Assembly: GCA_021325215.1 (NCBI GenBank)
Contig: JAJPHO010000076.1
Coordinates: 1 to 36,714, forward strand
Direction: 5' to 3'
DNA: 36,714 bases
Source of the DNA: Alphaproteobacteria bacterium
GTDB lineage: Bacteria > Pseudomonadota > Alphaproteobacteria > Rhodospirillales > Magnetospirillaceae
Positions 1 to 7,870 of this stretch are shown piece by piece. A program made the translations under genes and the position numbers. The stretch's first letter is position 1. Every line of letters starts with the position of its first letter. Under the pieces are notes generated by a model that was given only the letters and a program-made list of their open reading frames with translations, was not told the origin of the DNA and ran no database searches.

Positions 1-16
1 ATCCGAACCGCACTGT

Positions 17-103
17 GCCCAGGTGGCGGAATTGGTAGACGCACTAGCTTCAGGTGCTAGCGATCGCAAGGTCATGGAAGTTCGAGTCTTCTCCTGGGCA
101 CCA
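17..103 (+). tRNA. tRNA-Leu (anticodon CAG)
   Basis: A class II (long variable arm) tRNA with an encoded CCA tail. The acceptor stem pairs GCCCAGG (17-23) with CCTGGGC (93-99), followed by discriminator A100 and CCA 101-103. The anticodon stem CTAGC/GCTAG (44-48, 56-60) encloses the loop TTCAGGT, which puts the anticodon CAG at 51-53, so it reads CUG leucine codons. The D arm has the GGTAGA motif typical of tRNA-Leu, and the T arm contains GTTCGAGTC. It ends 19 bp before the rnd start. Confidence 0.97.
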
Positions 104-122
104 CTCTCTCCGGTCGGAATCG

Positions 123-731
123 ATGATACATTATCATAAGGGCGACCTGCCCCCCGGCCTGGACTTCGGTAATTCCATCGCCATCGATAGCGAGACCATG
201 GGTCTCCGCCTGCAGCGCGACCGCCTTTGCGTCGTGCAGCTGTCCGCCGGCGACGGAACCGTCCATGTGGTTCATTTCCCCGACCGCGATTATTCCGCGC
301 CCAATCTGCGCCGCGTGCTGGCCGATCCGAAGATCACCAAGATCTTCCATTTCGCCCGTTTCGACCTGGCGATGATCCAGCGCTATTTCGGCATCGCCTG
401 CCGCCCGGTCTATTGCACCCGCACCGCCAGCAAGCTGGTGCGCACCAACACCGAGCGTCATGGCCTCAAGGATCTGTGCATGGAGATGCTTGGCGTCGAG
501 CTGTCCAAGCAGCAGCAGACCTCGGACTGGGGCGCCGCGACCCTGTCCCAGCAGCAGCTCGATTATGCCGCCTCGGACGTGCTTTATCTGCACCGCCTGC
601 GCGACAAGATGGACGAGCTGCTCGTTCGCGAAGGCCGGACCGCTTTGGCCCAGGCCTGCTTCGACTTCCTTCCCGACCGCGCTGCCCTCGATCTGGCCGG
701 CTGGGAAGAGGAAGACATTTTCGCGCACTGA
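123..731 (+). CDS. rnd: Ribonuclease D (short, DEDDy 3'-5' exonuclease)
   Basis: A 202-residue protein that matches the compact alphaproteobacterial RNase D, which has the exonuclease domain but lacks the HRDC domains of the longer E. coli enzyme. The three Exo motifs are visible: DSE in AIDSETMGL near residues 20-28 (ExoI Asp and Glu), HFARFDLAMI (ExoII Asp) and YAASDVLYLHRLRDKM (ExoIII with Tyr and Asp, hence DEDDy). The family trims the 3' ends of tRNA and other small RNAs, which fits its place right after a tRNA gene. ATG 123 is preferred because a longer open frame would run back into the tRNA. The ribosome-binding site is weak, so the gene may be co-transcribed with the tRNA. Confidence 0.93.
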   Translation: MIHYHKGDLPPGLDFGNSIAIDSETMGLRLQRDRLCVVQLSAGDGTVHVVHFPDRDYSAPNLRRVLADPKITKIFHFARFDLAMIQRYFGIACRPVYCTRTASKLVRTNTERHGLKDLCMEMLGVELSKQQQTSDWGAATLSQQQLDYAASDVLYLHRLRDKMDELLVREGRTALAQACFDFLPDRAALDLAGWEEEDIFAH

Positions 732-732
732 A

Positions 733-756
733 TTTTGCCGTAAATTCACGGCAAAA
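733..756. promoter_or_regulatory. Perfect 9-bp inverted repeat between rnd and kdsD
   Basis: Arms TTTTGCCGT (733-741) and ACGGCAAAA (748-756) flank a 6-nt spacer, 1 nt after the rnd stop and 15 nt before the upstream kdsD ATG. There is no T-run after it, so it does not look like a classic terminator. It could be an operator, a weak hairpin or an RNA-processing site. Nothing in the sequence decides between these. Confidence 0.45.
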
Positions 757-770
757 CAGAGTAGTCCGCC

Positions 771-1787
771 ATGACCCTGGGAGATGGACGTCTGCCGATG
801 ACGCAGGACGCCGCTTTGCATTCCGACACCGCCGCTGATCTGGTGGCCGCCCGCCGCGTGCTGACCGCCGAGGCCGAGGCGCTGACCACGCTCGCCGCCC
901 GCCTGGGCGCCGAATTTCCTCGCGCGCTCGATACCCTGACCCGGGCCGAGGGCGGCCGCGTGATCGTCACCGGCATGGGCAAGAGCGGCCATGTCGGCCG
1001 CAAGATCGCCGCGACCATGGCCTCGACCGGCACGCCGGCGATGTATGTCCATCCCGGCGAGGCCAGCCATGGCGATCTCGGCATGGTAACCAAGCGCGAC
1101 GCCGTGCTGGCCTTGTCCAATTCCGGCGAGACGTCGGAACTGACCGACATCGTCACCTATACCCGCCGCTATGAAATTCCGTTGGTGGCGATCACCAGCC
1201 GCACCGAATCGAGCCTGGCCGAAGCCGCCGACGTGGCGCTGATCCTGCCCGACGTCGGCGAGGCCTGCCCGATGGGGCTGGCGCCGACCACCTCGACCAC
1301 CATGATGCTGGCCCTAGGCGACGCTCTGGCCGTGGCCCTTCTGGAGCGGCAGGGTTTCTCGTCGGCCGATTTCCAGATCTATCATCCGGGCGGCAAGCTC
1401 GGCCGTCAGCTGATGAAGGTTTCGGGCCTGATGCATAAGGGCGACACGGTCCCGCTGGTCGAGCCGTCGCGCCCGATGAGCGAAGTGCTGCTGGTGATGA
1501 CCCAGAAGAGCTTTGGCTGCGTCGGCGTGGTCGAGCCCGACGGCAGCCTGGCCGGCATCATCACCGACGGCGATTTGCGCCGCCACATGGAGGGCGGCCT
1601 GCTGAACCGCACCGCCGCCGAAGTGATGACCCGCGCGCCGCTGACCATCCGTCCCGGCATTCTGGCCGCCGAGGCGCTGCGCGTGATGAACGCCAAGAAG
1701 ATCACCAGCCTGTTCGTGGTCGACGACTCCCAGCGCGCCATCGGCATCCTGCATCTGCATGATTGTCTCAGGGCGGGGGTGGCCTGA
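771..1787 (+). CDS. kdsD: D-arabinose-5-phosphate isomerase (KdsD/KpsF/GutQ family)
   Basis: Converts ribulose-5-phosphate to arabinose-5-phosphate, the first committed step towards Kdo, the sugar that links lipid A to the LPS core. The protein is 338 residues, close to the usual ~330. An N-terminal SIS sugar-isomerase domain carries GMGKSGHVGRKIAATMASTG, the family GEASHGDLG segment and SNSGETSEL. Two CBS motifs follow, around residues 215-270 and 280-335, the second ending in IGILHLHDCLRAGVA. An in-frame ATG at 798 (329 residues, starting MTQDAALHSD) is a credible alternative, since neither start has a strong ribosome-binding site. The gene heads the LPS export genes lptC-lptA-lptB, so Kdo supply and LPS export are probably co-expressed. 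Confidence 0.95.
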   Translation: MTLGDGRLPMTQDAALHSDTAADLVAARRVLTAEAEALTTLAARLGAEFPRALDTLTRAEGGRVIVTGMGKSGHVGRKIAATMASTGTPAMYVHPGEASHGDLGMVTKRDAVLALSNSGETSELTDIVTYTRRYEIPLVAITSRTESSLAEAADVALILPDVGEACPMGLAPTTSTTMMLALGDALAVALLERQGFSSADFQIYHPGGKLGRQLMKVSGLMHKGDTVPLVEPSRPMSEVLLVMTQKSFGCVGVVEPDGSLAGIITDGDLRRHMEGGLLNRTAAEVMTRAPLTIRPGILAAEALRVMNAKKITSLFVVDDSQRAIGILHLHDCLRAGVA

Positions 1788-1798
1788 GCTTGGACGCG

Positions 1799-2482
1799 AT
1801 GCTCGCCCTGTTGCGCATCGTTCTCGGCGGGGCCAATGCCCGCCGCTGGCATGTGTCCCAGCGCCGCCGTCAGGCCGGGCTGTGGGTGCTGACCGGCTAT
1901 TCGCGCTTCGTCGGCATGATGAAGCTGGCCCTGCCCGCCACCGCCGTCGCCATCCTCGGCATCGTCGTGGCCTGGCCGCGCCTGGCGCCGCGCGACGAGC
2001 AGTTCCAGGTCGCCTTCGCCAATTTCAACGCCAAGAACGTCGACACCCAGTCGATGATCAATCCGCGCTATTACGGCACCGACGACAAGAACCAGCCTTA
2101 TACCCTGACCGCCGACATCGGCACCCAGATCGACCAGCAGAACCAGCAGGTGCAGCTGGAGCGGCCGGTCGCCGACCTGCTGCGCCCCAATGGCGGCGGC
2201 ATGGTGGGCAATTCCGATCTCGGCATCTTCCAGCAGAAGGACAACACGCTGGAACTCTACGGCCATGTCGATCTCTACCAGGACAAGGGCTACGAAGTGC
2301 ACAGTTCCTCGGCCCATGTCGACGTGCTGCCCGGCAATGCCGAGGGGCAGGAGCCGACCCACGGAAAAGGTCCGGCCGGCACCGTTGTCGGCGAGGGGTT
2401 CCGTCTGTGGGACCGTGGCGATAGAATAATCTTCACCGGCAAAGCCAGAGCCGTCCTCAACGTGTCGAAAAGCGCTCAATGA
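1799..2482 (+). CDS. lptC: LPS export ABC transporter periplasmic protein LptC
   Basis: Bitopic inner-membrane component of the Lpt bridge that passes LPS from the LptB2FG transporter to LptA. It has a cytoplasmic N-terminus of about 40 residues, one transmembrane helix (LALPATAVAILGIVVAWPRL) and a periplasmic domain of the LptC (DUF1239) type. Its 3' end overlaps the lptA start (ATGA, 2479-2482), a sign of translational coupling. The start is uncertain: TTG 1763 and TTG 1790 are in frame upstream. ATG 1799 gives 227 residues, starts 12 nt after the kdsD stop and avoids overlap. The assignment rests on topology and on the fixed gene order rather than on a strongly conserved motif. Confidence 0.88.
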   Translation: MLALLRIVLGGANARRWHVSQRRRQAGLWVLTGYSRFVGMMKLALPATAVAILGIVVAWPRLAPRDEQFQVAFANFNAKNVDTQSMINPRYYGTDDKNQPYTLTADIGTQIDQQNQQVQLERPVADLLRPNGGGMVGNSDLGIFQQKDNTLELYGHVDLYQDKGYEVHSSSAHVDVLPGNAEGQEPTHGKGPAGTVVGEGFRLWDRGDRIIFTGKARAVLNVSKSAQ

Positions 2483-3540
2483 AAAAAGCCGCCACCTTCC
2501 GGATTGCCGTGGGCCTGATCGCCGCCGGTCTCGTCACCGCAGCGCCCCTCGTCCTTGCCGACGACGCCAAGCCCACGCCACCGCCCGCGTCGCCGGCCCG
2601 TAAGGCCCAGCCGGCGCCGGCGCAGCCATCCGACGATATCGGCCTGTCGCGCTCGGACCAGCCGCTCGACGTCACCGCCGACCAGGGCATCGAATTCTCC
2701 AAGGACGCCAAGGAGATCATCGCCCGGGTCAACGCCAAGGCAGTGCGAGGCAACACCACGGTGACCGGCGATACTCTGACGGCCTATTACCGCGACAAGA
2801 CCCCGCCGCCGCCGGGCGCCGCCGCGCCCGACAAGGGCAAGAAGCAGGCGGCGGCTCCGACGCCCGCCCCGGCACCGGCTCCCGGCCAGGCGGCGCCCGC
2901 TGCGGGGGATAAGCCGGCCGGCGACGGCACCGGCGGCAGCGAAGTGTGGCGCGTCACCGCCGACGGCAATGTCGACATCTTCACGCCGACCCAGCACGCC
3001 TATGGTGACCATGGCGACTATAATATCGACGACAAGGTGGTGGTGCTGACCGGCGACCATCTCAAGATGACCACGCCGCAGGACATCGTCACCGCCCGCG
3101 ACACGCTGGAATATTGGGAAGACAAGCATCAGGCGGTGGCGCGCGGCAATGCCGTGGCGATCCGCGCCGAAAAGCGCATCCAGGCCGACACGCTGGTCGC
3201 CGACTTCGCCGAGAACAAGCAAAAGCAGATGGTCATCCAGGTCGCCCATGGCTACGACCATGTGGTTCTGACCACGCCGACCGAAGTCGTCACCGGCGAC
3301 CGCGCCGACTATGTCATCGAAACCGGTATCGTCACCGTCACCGGTTCGGTTAAGATCAACCGCGCGGGCAATCAGATCGATGGCAACTACGCGGTGGTTA
3401 ACCTGAATACCGGAATTTCCAAAGTTTTGTCGGCGCCGACGGGCAAACCGGGTGATCGCCAGGTCAAGGGTCTGTTCGTGCCGCAGAAGAAGACCCAGGC
3501 CCCGCCGCCCGCCGACAATACCGCTCCGAAAGGTCCCTGA
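2479..3540 (+). CDS. lptA: LPS transport periplasmic protein LptA (long, Pro/Ala-rich form)
   Basis: Forms the periplasmic beta-jellyroll bridge along which LPS slides to the outer-membrane LptDE complex. A signal peptide ([21 protein letters not shown]..., likely cleaved after VLADDA) precedes an OstA/LptA domain recognisable by [51 protein letters not shown] and ADTLVADF. At 353 residues it is nearly twice the E. coli length. The extra length is a Pro/Ala/Lys-rich segment near residues 108-155, which interrupts the OstA repeats, plus Pro-rich stretches after the signal peptide and at the C-terminus. It overlaps lptC by 4 bp and lptB by 1 bp (TGATG), so the three are one translational unit. 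Confidence 0.93.
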   Translation: MKKAATFRIAVGLIAAGLVTAAPLVLADDAKPTPPPASPARKAQPAPAQPSDDIGLSRSDQPLDVTADQGIEFSKDAKEIIARVNAKAVRGNTTVTGDTLTAYYRDKTPPPPGAAAPDKGKKQAAAPTPAPAPAPGQAAPAAGDKPAGDGTGGSEVWRVTADGNVDIFTPTQHAYGDHGDYNIDDKVVVLTGDHLKMTTPQDIVTARDTLEYWEDKHQAVARGNAVAIRAEKRIQADTLVADFAENKQKQMVIQVAHGYDHVVLTTPTEVVTGDRADYVIETGIVTVTGSVKINRAGNQIDGNYAVVNLNTGISKVLSAPTGKPGDRQVKGLFVPQKKTQAPPPADNTAPKGP

Positions 3541-4325
3541 TGTCGGTTTCCGATGGGACGGCCGCGCATGCTATCGAGGATAGCGCCGCCGTCTCCAGCC
3601 AGGCGGAGGGCTTGGTCGCCTCCAATATCGGCAAGCGCTACAAGCGCCGCCCCGTGCTGCGCGACGTCTCGGTGCGCGTCAAGCGCGGCGAGGCGGTCGG
3701 CCTGCTCGGTCCCAATGGCGCCGGCAAGACCACCTGCTTCTATTGCATCACCGGCCTGATCAATCCGGACACCGGCACCATCACGCTGGACGGGCAGGAC
3801 ATCACCGGCCTGCCCATGTATCGCCGCGCCCGTCTCGGCATCGGTTACCTGCCGCAGGAAGCCTCGATCTTCCGCGGCCTGACGGTCGAGCAGAATATCG
3901 GCTCGATCCTCGAGGTGACCGAGAAGGACCGCGAGCGCCGCGAGATTCTGCTGGAAGATCTGCTGGCCGAGTTCTCGATCAGCCATCTGCGCCGCGCGCC
4001 TGCCCTGGCCCTGTCGGGCGGCGAGCGCCGCCGCGTCGAGATCGCCCGCGCCCTGGCCTCCAATCCCGCCTTCGTGCTGCTCGACGAGCCGCTGGCCGGT
4101 ATCGACCCGATCGCCGTTTCCGATATCCGCGACCTGGTCGCGCATCTGAAGCATCGCGGCATCGGCGTGCTGATCACCGACCACAATGTGCGCGAAACGC
4201 TGGAAATCATCGACCGCGCCTACATTCTGCATGATGGGCGGGTGATGATGGAGGGGGCGCCGGCCGAGATCGTCGCCCATGAGGGAGTCCGCCGGGTCTA
4301 TCTCGGCGAGCGGTTCAGCTTGTAA
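3540..4325 (+). CDS. lptB: LPS export ABC transporter ATP-binding protein LptB
   Basis: Cytoplasmic ATPase that powers LPS extraction from the inner membrane as a dimer with LptF and LptG, which are not in this window. Walker A is GPNGAGKT (residues 57-64), the signature is [15 protein letters not shown], Walker B is [13 protein letters not shown], and the switch His lies in [12 protein letters not shown]. At 261 residues it carries about 24 extra N-terminal residues compared with the ~240-residue family norm. It starts at the last base of the lptA stop codon. The high conservation of the [18 protein letters not shown] segment is typical of LptB. Confidence 0.97.
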   Translation: MSVSDGTAAHAIEDSAAVSSQAEGLVASNIGKRYKRRPVLRDVSVRVKRGEAVGLLGPNGAGKTTCFYCITGLINPDTGTITLDGQDITGLPMYRRARLGIGYLPQEASIFRGLTVEQNIGSILEVTEKDRERREILLEDLLAEFSISHLRRAPALALSGGERRRVEIARALASNPAFVLLDEPLAGIDPIAVSDIRDLVAHLKHRGIGVLITDHNVRETLEIIDRAYILHDGRVMMEGAPAEIVAHEGVRRVYLGERFSL

Positions 4326-4343
4326 GCGCCAGGGGTCGTTCGC

Positions 4344-5852
4344 ATGGCGCTAACTCCCCGGCTGGATTTACGGCAATCACAATCGCTGGTGATGACGCCG
4401 CAATTGCAGCAGGCGATCAAGCTGCTGCAATTGTCGAATATCGAGCTGTCCGCTTTCGTCGAGGCGGAGCTGGAGCAGAATCCCCTGCTCGAACGCGACG
4501 ACAGCCCCGCGCAGATCACCGCCGAAGAAGCCCGGCAGGTCGAGGCTGCCGATGGCGCCCCGGTGCTGGACGGCCCCGGCGAGGAGCGCATGGTCGACAG
4601 CCTGCCCGGCCAGGCCGAAGAGGCGCCGCTCGACCTCGATTACGAGAACACCTTCACCAATAACGGCGCGGTCGACGATTCCGGAGACCTATCCGGCGAT
4701 TTCGGCACGCGCGGCGGCCGCCATGATTTCTCCGACGATGGCGATTTCGAACTGACCCTGACGCGCGAGGAAAGCTTGCGCGATCATCTGATGAGCCAGC
4801 TCAATCTGGATTTCACCGAGTCGGGCGACCGGATGATCGGCATCTATCTGATCGAGATGCTCGACGAGGCCGGCTATCTGTCCGGCGATCTCGACGCGCT
4901 GGCGCAGTCGCTGGGCTGCGATCTTGAACGCGTCGAGGCGGTGCTGGCGCGGCTGCAGCGTTTCGATCCGCCCGGCCTGTTCGCCCGCTCGTTGTCCGAA
5001 TGCCTGGCGCTGCAGCTGAGGGAGCGTGACCGGCTCGATCCCTGCATGCAGGCGCTGCTCGACAATCTGGAACTGCTGGGCAAGCGCGATCTGGCCGGTC
5101 TGATGAGGATCTGCGGCGCCGATACCGAGGATCTGGCCCAGATGATCGCCGAGATCCGCGCGCTGGACCCCAAGCCGGCGCTGGCCTTCGACCATCATGT
5201 GGCGCCCCCGGTTACGCCCGACGTGCTGATGCGCCCGGCCGTCGGCGGCGGTTGGCTGGTCGAGCTGAACAACGACACCCTGCCGCGCGTGCTGGTGAAT
5301 ACCCGCTATTACGCCAAGATTTCCGGCGCCTCGCGCAGCAAGGAAGACAAGACCTATCTGACCGAGCGTTTCCAGTCGGCCAATTGGCTGGTGAAGTCGC
5401 TGCATCAGCGCGCCACCACCATCCTCAAGGTCGCCACCGAGATCGTGCGCCAGCAGGACGCTTTCTTTCATCGCGGCATCCAATATCTGAAGCCGCTGGT
5501 GCTGAAGGACATCGCGCTGGAGATCTCGATGCATGAGAGCACCGTCAGCCGCGTTACCGCCAATAAGTTCATCGCCACGCCGCGCGGCATCTTCGAGCTG
5601 AAATACTTCTTTACCCAGGCGCTGGGCGGTTCGGATGGCGGCGAATCCCATTCGGCCGAGGCGGTGCGCCACCGGATCAAGACCCTGATCGACCAGGAAC
5701 CGGCCACCGATATCCTTTCGGATGACAAGATCGTAGAGATTTTGAAAGCTGAAGGGGTCGATATTGCCCGGCGCACAGTCGCGAAATATCGCGAATCCAT
5801 GCATATTCCATCGTCAGTTCAACGCAGACGCGATAAGATGCTGCAAGTCTAG
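4344..5852 (+). CDS. rpoN: RNA polymerase sigma-54 factor
   Basis: Directs RNA polymerase to -24/-12 promoters, with open-complex formation by AAA+ activators; it controls nitrogen and related pathways. The order is typical: the Gln/Leu-rich region I (LRQSQSLVMTPQLQQAIKLL, residues 8-27), an acidic region II (about 55-135), the core-binding region III, a helix-turn-helix around ISMHESTVSRVTANKFI, and the C-terminal RpoN box ARRTVAKYRE close to the end. The length of 502 residues is normal. It starts 18 bp after lptB with an AGGGG-type ribosome-binding site, so it likely belongs to the lpt transcript. Sigma-54 sitting behind lptB is a standard arrangement in proteobacteria. Confidence 0.97.
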   Translation: MALTPRLDLRQSQSLVMTPQLQQAIKLLQLSNIELSAFVEAELEQNPLLERDDSPAQITAEEARQVEAADGAPVLDGPGEERMVDSLPGQAEEAPLDLDYENTFTNNGAVDDSGDLSGDFGTRGGRHDFSDDGDFELTLTREESLRDHLMSQLNLDFTESGDRMIGIYLIEMLDEAGYLSGDLDALAQSLGCDLERVEAVLARLQRFDPPGLFARSLSECLALQLRERDRLDPCMQALLDNLELLGKRDLAGLMRICGADTEDLAQMIAEIRALDPKPALAFDHHVAPPVTPDVLMRPAVGGGWLVELNNDTLPRVLVNTRYYAKISGASRSKEDKTYLTERFQSANWLVKSLHQRATTILKVATEIVRQQDAFFHRGIQYLKPLVLKDIALEISMHESTVSRVTANKFIATPRGIFELKYFFTQALGGSDGGESHSAEAVRHRIKTLIDQEPATDILSDDKIVEILKAEGVDIARRTVAKYRESMHIPSSVQRRRDKMLQV

Positions 5853-6038
5853 ATTGACTCTGGAGGGTCGCCCGGCATACAGTCCGGCGCTTTTCGAGGC
5901 CGGCGGTCGAAATTGGGGCGACGCGCTGGGAACCATTGGGGGAAACGCCGGTCGTCCATATCAGGATGCCAAGAGCGAAGGTTCCGAAGCCAAGCTGTAC
6001 AACGTCATCAGGCGGTAGTCGCGCCATGAGGTTAGGTC
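5853..6038 (+). other. rpoN-ptsN intergenic region lacking an intact hpf
   Basis: In many proteobacteria the hibernation factor gene hpf (raiA) lies here. This gap is only 186 bp, too short for even the short Hpf. A GGAGGG ribosome-binding-like string (5862-5867) is followed about 10 nt later by ATACAG instead of an ATGCAG start. A short open frame covers 5764-6018 and contains GGRNWGDALG, faintly like the N-terminal Hpf segment. This could be a decayed remnant or chance; I see no convincing gene. Confidence 0.3.
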
Positions 6039-6503
6039 ATGGAGATAGTTGATTTGATCAGCCCCGAAGGGGTGGTGCCGAATTTGCGTGCCACGAGCAA
6101 GAAGCAAGCGTTACAGGAACTGGCCCGGCGGGCCGCCGATCTCACCGGTATGCAGGAAAGAGCGATCTTCGACGTTCTGCTGGAGCGCGAACGCCTGGGA
6201 ACCACCGGCGTCGGAAACGGCATCGCCATCCCGCACGGCAAACTGCCGAACCTGCCCCGCCTGCATGGGCTGTTCGCCCGTCTGGAAAAGCCCATCAATT
6301 TCGACAGCATCGACGAGCAGCCGGTCGATCTGATTTTCCTGCTGCTGGCCCCGGAATCGGCCGGCGCGGATCATCTGAAGGCCCTGGCCCGCGTGTCGCG
6401 CCTGCTGCGCGACAAGTCGACCTGCGAGAAGCTGCGCGGCACCGACAGCGCCGAAGGGCTCTATGCCCTGCTGACCGAGAGCCCGGCGAGCTGCGCCGCC
6501 TGA
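6039..6503 (+). CDS. ptsN: Nitrogen-regulatory phosphotransferase protein EIIA-Ntr
   Basis: A 154-residue PTS IIA protein of the fructose/mannitol type that acts in the regulatory PTS-Ntr relay (PtsP, NPr, EIIA-Ntr), not in sugar uptake. The phosphorylated histidine is His66 in GNGIAIPHGKL. Other family marks are ALQELARRAADLTG near the N-terminus and DLIFLLLAPESAGADHLKALARVSRLLRD in the C-terminal half. A GAGG ribosome-binding site lies 7 nt before the ATG. Its place downstream of rpoN, and the stem-loop after the stop, mark it as the end of the operon. Confidence 0.96.
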   Translation: MEIVDLISPEGVVPNLRATSKKQALQELARRAADLTGMQERAIFDVLLERERLGTTGVGNGIAIPHGKLPNLPRLHGLFARLEKPINFDSIDEQPVDLIFLLLAPESAGADHLKALARVSRLLRDKSTCEKLRGTDSAEGLYALLTESPASCAA

Positions 6504-6530
6504 ACTGACGGTTTCAGAGTAGAAACGGCA

Positions 6531-6560
6531 ACGCCGCCGGAGAGATGTCTCCGGCGGCGT
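6531..6560. terminator. Strong hairpin between convergent ptsN and BON gene
   Basis: A perfect 13-bp stem (6531-6543 with 6548-6560, arms ACGCCGCCGGAGA / TCTCCGGCGGCGT) closed by a GATG tetraloop. It lies 27 bp after the ptsN stop and 26 bp before the end of the opposing gene, so it can serve both directions. The T content afterwards is modest (GTTT on +, CCGTTTCT on -). Confidence 0.75.
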
Positions 6561-6586
6561 CGCTGTTTGCGGGCTTTGGATTTGGA

Positions 6587-6874
6587 TTACGAACCGGCGC
6601 CGGTCACGACCGTGGCGTTGACGACATGCGCGCCGGGGATGGCGGTGGCGACCGAGTCGACCTCGTCGGATTCCAGCTGGGAATCGACCACACCTCGGAC
6701 ATAGACGGTCTGGCCGACCACCTGGACCTGGAGCACATCGGCCTTCAGCGCCGCTTCGTGCTTCAGCAGGACGCGCACTTGCTGGCTGGCGGCATCGGCC
6801 GGGGTTTCGGCCAGGACGGGGGCGGCGGCGGCAACAGCCAGGATCGCGGCCCTGGCGACATTGATCATAGACAT
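6587..6874 (-). CDS. Small secreted BON-domain protein
   Basis: A 95-residue precursor with a signal peptide (MSMINVARAAILAVAAAAPVLA, likely cleaved before ETPAD) and a single BON domain (about residues 27-90: VRVLLKHEAALKADVLQVQVVGQTVYVRGVVDSQLESDEV...). BON domains occur in OsmY-like periplasmic proteins and are thought to bind phospholipid or other envelope surfaces. The start at 6874 is preferred over a longer frame because a GTGAGG ribosome-binding site sits 5 nt upstream and the signal peptide then begins cleanly. E. coli OsmY has two BON domains; this protein has one. It may be part of a stress response with the hsp20 operon upstream, but its own transcription is not clear. Confidence 0.8.
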   Translation of the reverse strand: MSMINVARAAILAVAAAAPVLAETPADAASQQVRVLLKHEAALKADVLQVQVVGQTVYVRGVVDSQLESDEVDSVATAIPGAHVVNATVVTGAGS

Positions 6875-6960
6875 AACAGCCTCACTTTCGTTCGAATACC
6901 GCGCTCGTTCGCGGTGAAGGAACAATAGGGCGAGGCAGCGCGTCCGCTAATGCCCACGCG

Positions 6961-6980
6961 GCGCAGTCACATGACTGTGC
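6961..6980 (-). terminator. Possible weak hairpin after the DUF1150 gene
   Basis: Arms GCGCAGT (6961-6967) and ACTGTGC (6974-6980) pair with one G-U and a CACATG loop, 11 bp beyond the DUF1150 stop. There is no T-run on the minus strand, so it is at best a weak or Rho-assisted terminator. Confidence 0.3.
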
Positions 6981-6991
6981 GGATCATCTGA

Positions 6992-7219
6992 TCAATGAGC
7001 GCTGACAGGGGTGCGATCAGCCTGCAGCGCGGCCGCAAAGGCGAGTTCGCGGTTGGGGGCGAGCGCGAGCGAGGTGCCGTCGGCGCCGATGATGGCCCAG
7101 GCTTTGTTGCCGTCGACGCTGACTTCGCGGATATAAGCGACATCCTCGACGCCCAGCATGGCGAAGGCGTGCTCGCTCATGGGGCTGGTGCCGGAATTGC
7201 TGCCTTGTTTGGTCTGCAT
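6992..7219 (-). CDS. DUF1150 family small protein
   Basis: A 75-residue protein without a signal peptide, of the DUF1150 type common in alphaproteobacteria. Recognisable core: AFAMLGVEDVAYIREVSVDGNKAW followed by AIIGADGTSLALAPNRELAFAAALQAD. Its biochemical role is not known. It starts 2 nt after the hsp20 stop with an AAAGGA ribosome-binding site, so the two are one transcript. This pairing with a small heat-shock protein recurs across the class and suggests a role in proteostasis or the heat response; that part is inference. Confidence 0.85.
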   Translation of the reverse strand: MQTKQGSNSGTSPMSEHAFAMLGVEDVAYIREVSVDGNKAWAIIGADGTSLALAPNRELAFAAALQADRTPVSAH

Positions 7220-7221
7220 GA

Positions 7222-7683
7222 TTATTTTCCTTTCGAAACGCCGAGAGCATTGCCGTCGATGGTATTCGACCCTGCCTGCTCGATCTTGACCGTGCGCACC
7301 CGGGTTTCCGGGAGGGGCCGCTGCAGATCGATATGCAGCAAGCCATTGTCCATAGTGGCGTTCTTGACCTCGATTCCCTCGGCCAGCACGAAAGCGCGCT
7401 GGAATTGCCGCGCGGCGATGCCGCGATGCAGGAAGATCCGGTTCGGGTCGTCTTCGGCCTGGCGGCCGCGGATGACCAGCTGATTGTCCTCGATCGAGAC
7501 CTGCAGGCAATCCATCGTGAAACCGGCGACGGCCAGCGTGATGCGCAGTCCGATTTCACCGATCTGTTCGATGTTGTAGGGCGGATATCCCTCGCCGGAG
7601 GTCTTGGCGATCCGATCCAGCACGCGCTCGAAATGATCGAAGCCGAGCATATGCGGGCTGTTGAACACGGATACACGGGTCAT
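7222..7683 (-). CDS. Small heat-shock protein, Hsp20 / alpha-crystallin family
   Basis: ATP-independent holdase of 153 residues that captures unfolding proteins. The N-terminal segment MTRVSVFNSPHMLGFDHFERVLDRI and YPPYNIE are typical of alphaproteobacterial Hsp20. The alpha-crystallin domain runs from about residue 40 to 130 (LRITLAVAGFTMDCLQVSIEDNQLVIRG, FLHRGIAARQFQRAFVLAEGIEVKNATMDNGLLHIDL). Start 7683 is chosen because a strong GGAGGAGGA ribosome-binding site (7694-7702) lies 10 nt upstream. It heads a two-gene unit with the DUF1150 gene. Its leader looks like a ROSE thermometer (see 7684-7770). Confidence 0.95.
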   Translation of the reverse strand: MTRVSVFNSPHMLGFDHFERVLDRIAKTSGEGYPPYNIEQIGEIGLRITLAVAGFTMDCLQVSIEDNQLVIRGRQAEDDPNRIFLHRGIAARQFQRAFVLAEGIEVKNATMDNGLLHIDLQRPLPETRVRTVKIEQAGSNTIDGNALGVSKGK

Positions 7684-7770
7684 GGTAATAGCGTCCTCCT
7701 CCGTCGAGCGAGTCCGGCTTGGGCCCAGATACCCCGGCGCCCTAACCGGCGGTCCGAACATCGGCACCAC
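7684..7770 (-). promoter_or_regulatory. Candidate ROSE-like RNA thermometer in the hsp20 leader
   Basis: On the minus strand the leader reads ...ACTCGCTCGACGGAGGAGG... just before the start. TCGCT (7707-7711) fits the UYGCU element of ROSE thermometers, which pairs with the Shine-Dalgarno after a short loop. Here the loop is CGAC and the Shine-Dalgarno is 7694-7702. ROSE elements are established in front of small heat-shock genes in alphaproteobacteria. The upper hairpins of the element were not folded, so this is a motif-level call. Confidence 0.5.
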
Positions 7771-7778
7771 CTGACGCT

Positions 7779-7809
7779 ATATTTCGGTTTCACGACGGTC
7801 GCCGTCAAG
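7779..7809 (-). promoter_or_regulatory. Possible hsp20 promoter
   Basis: Minus-strand CTTGAC (7804-7809) and AT-rich AAATATAG (7777-7784) resemble the -35 and -10 of a sigma-32 or housekeeping promoter, with a spacer near 19 bp. The CTTGA start suits RpoH promoters, but the -10 is a poor match. It would give a leader of about 90 nt, which suits a thermometer. Confidence 0.35.
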
Positions 7810-7870
7810 AAGGAACGAATGGCGGCGCGATGAGTTCCCGCCGCGTCTGCGACATGGCTGGGGCGCGGAT

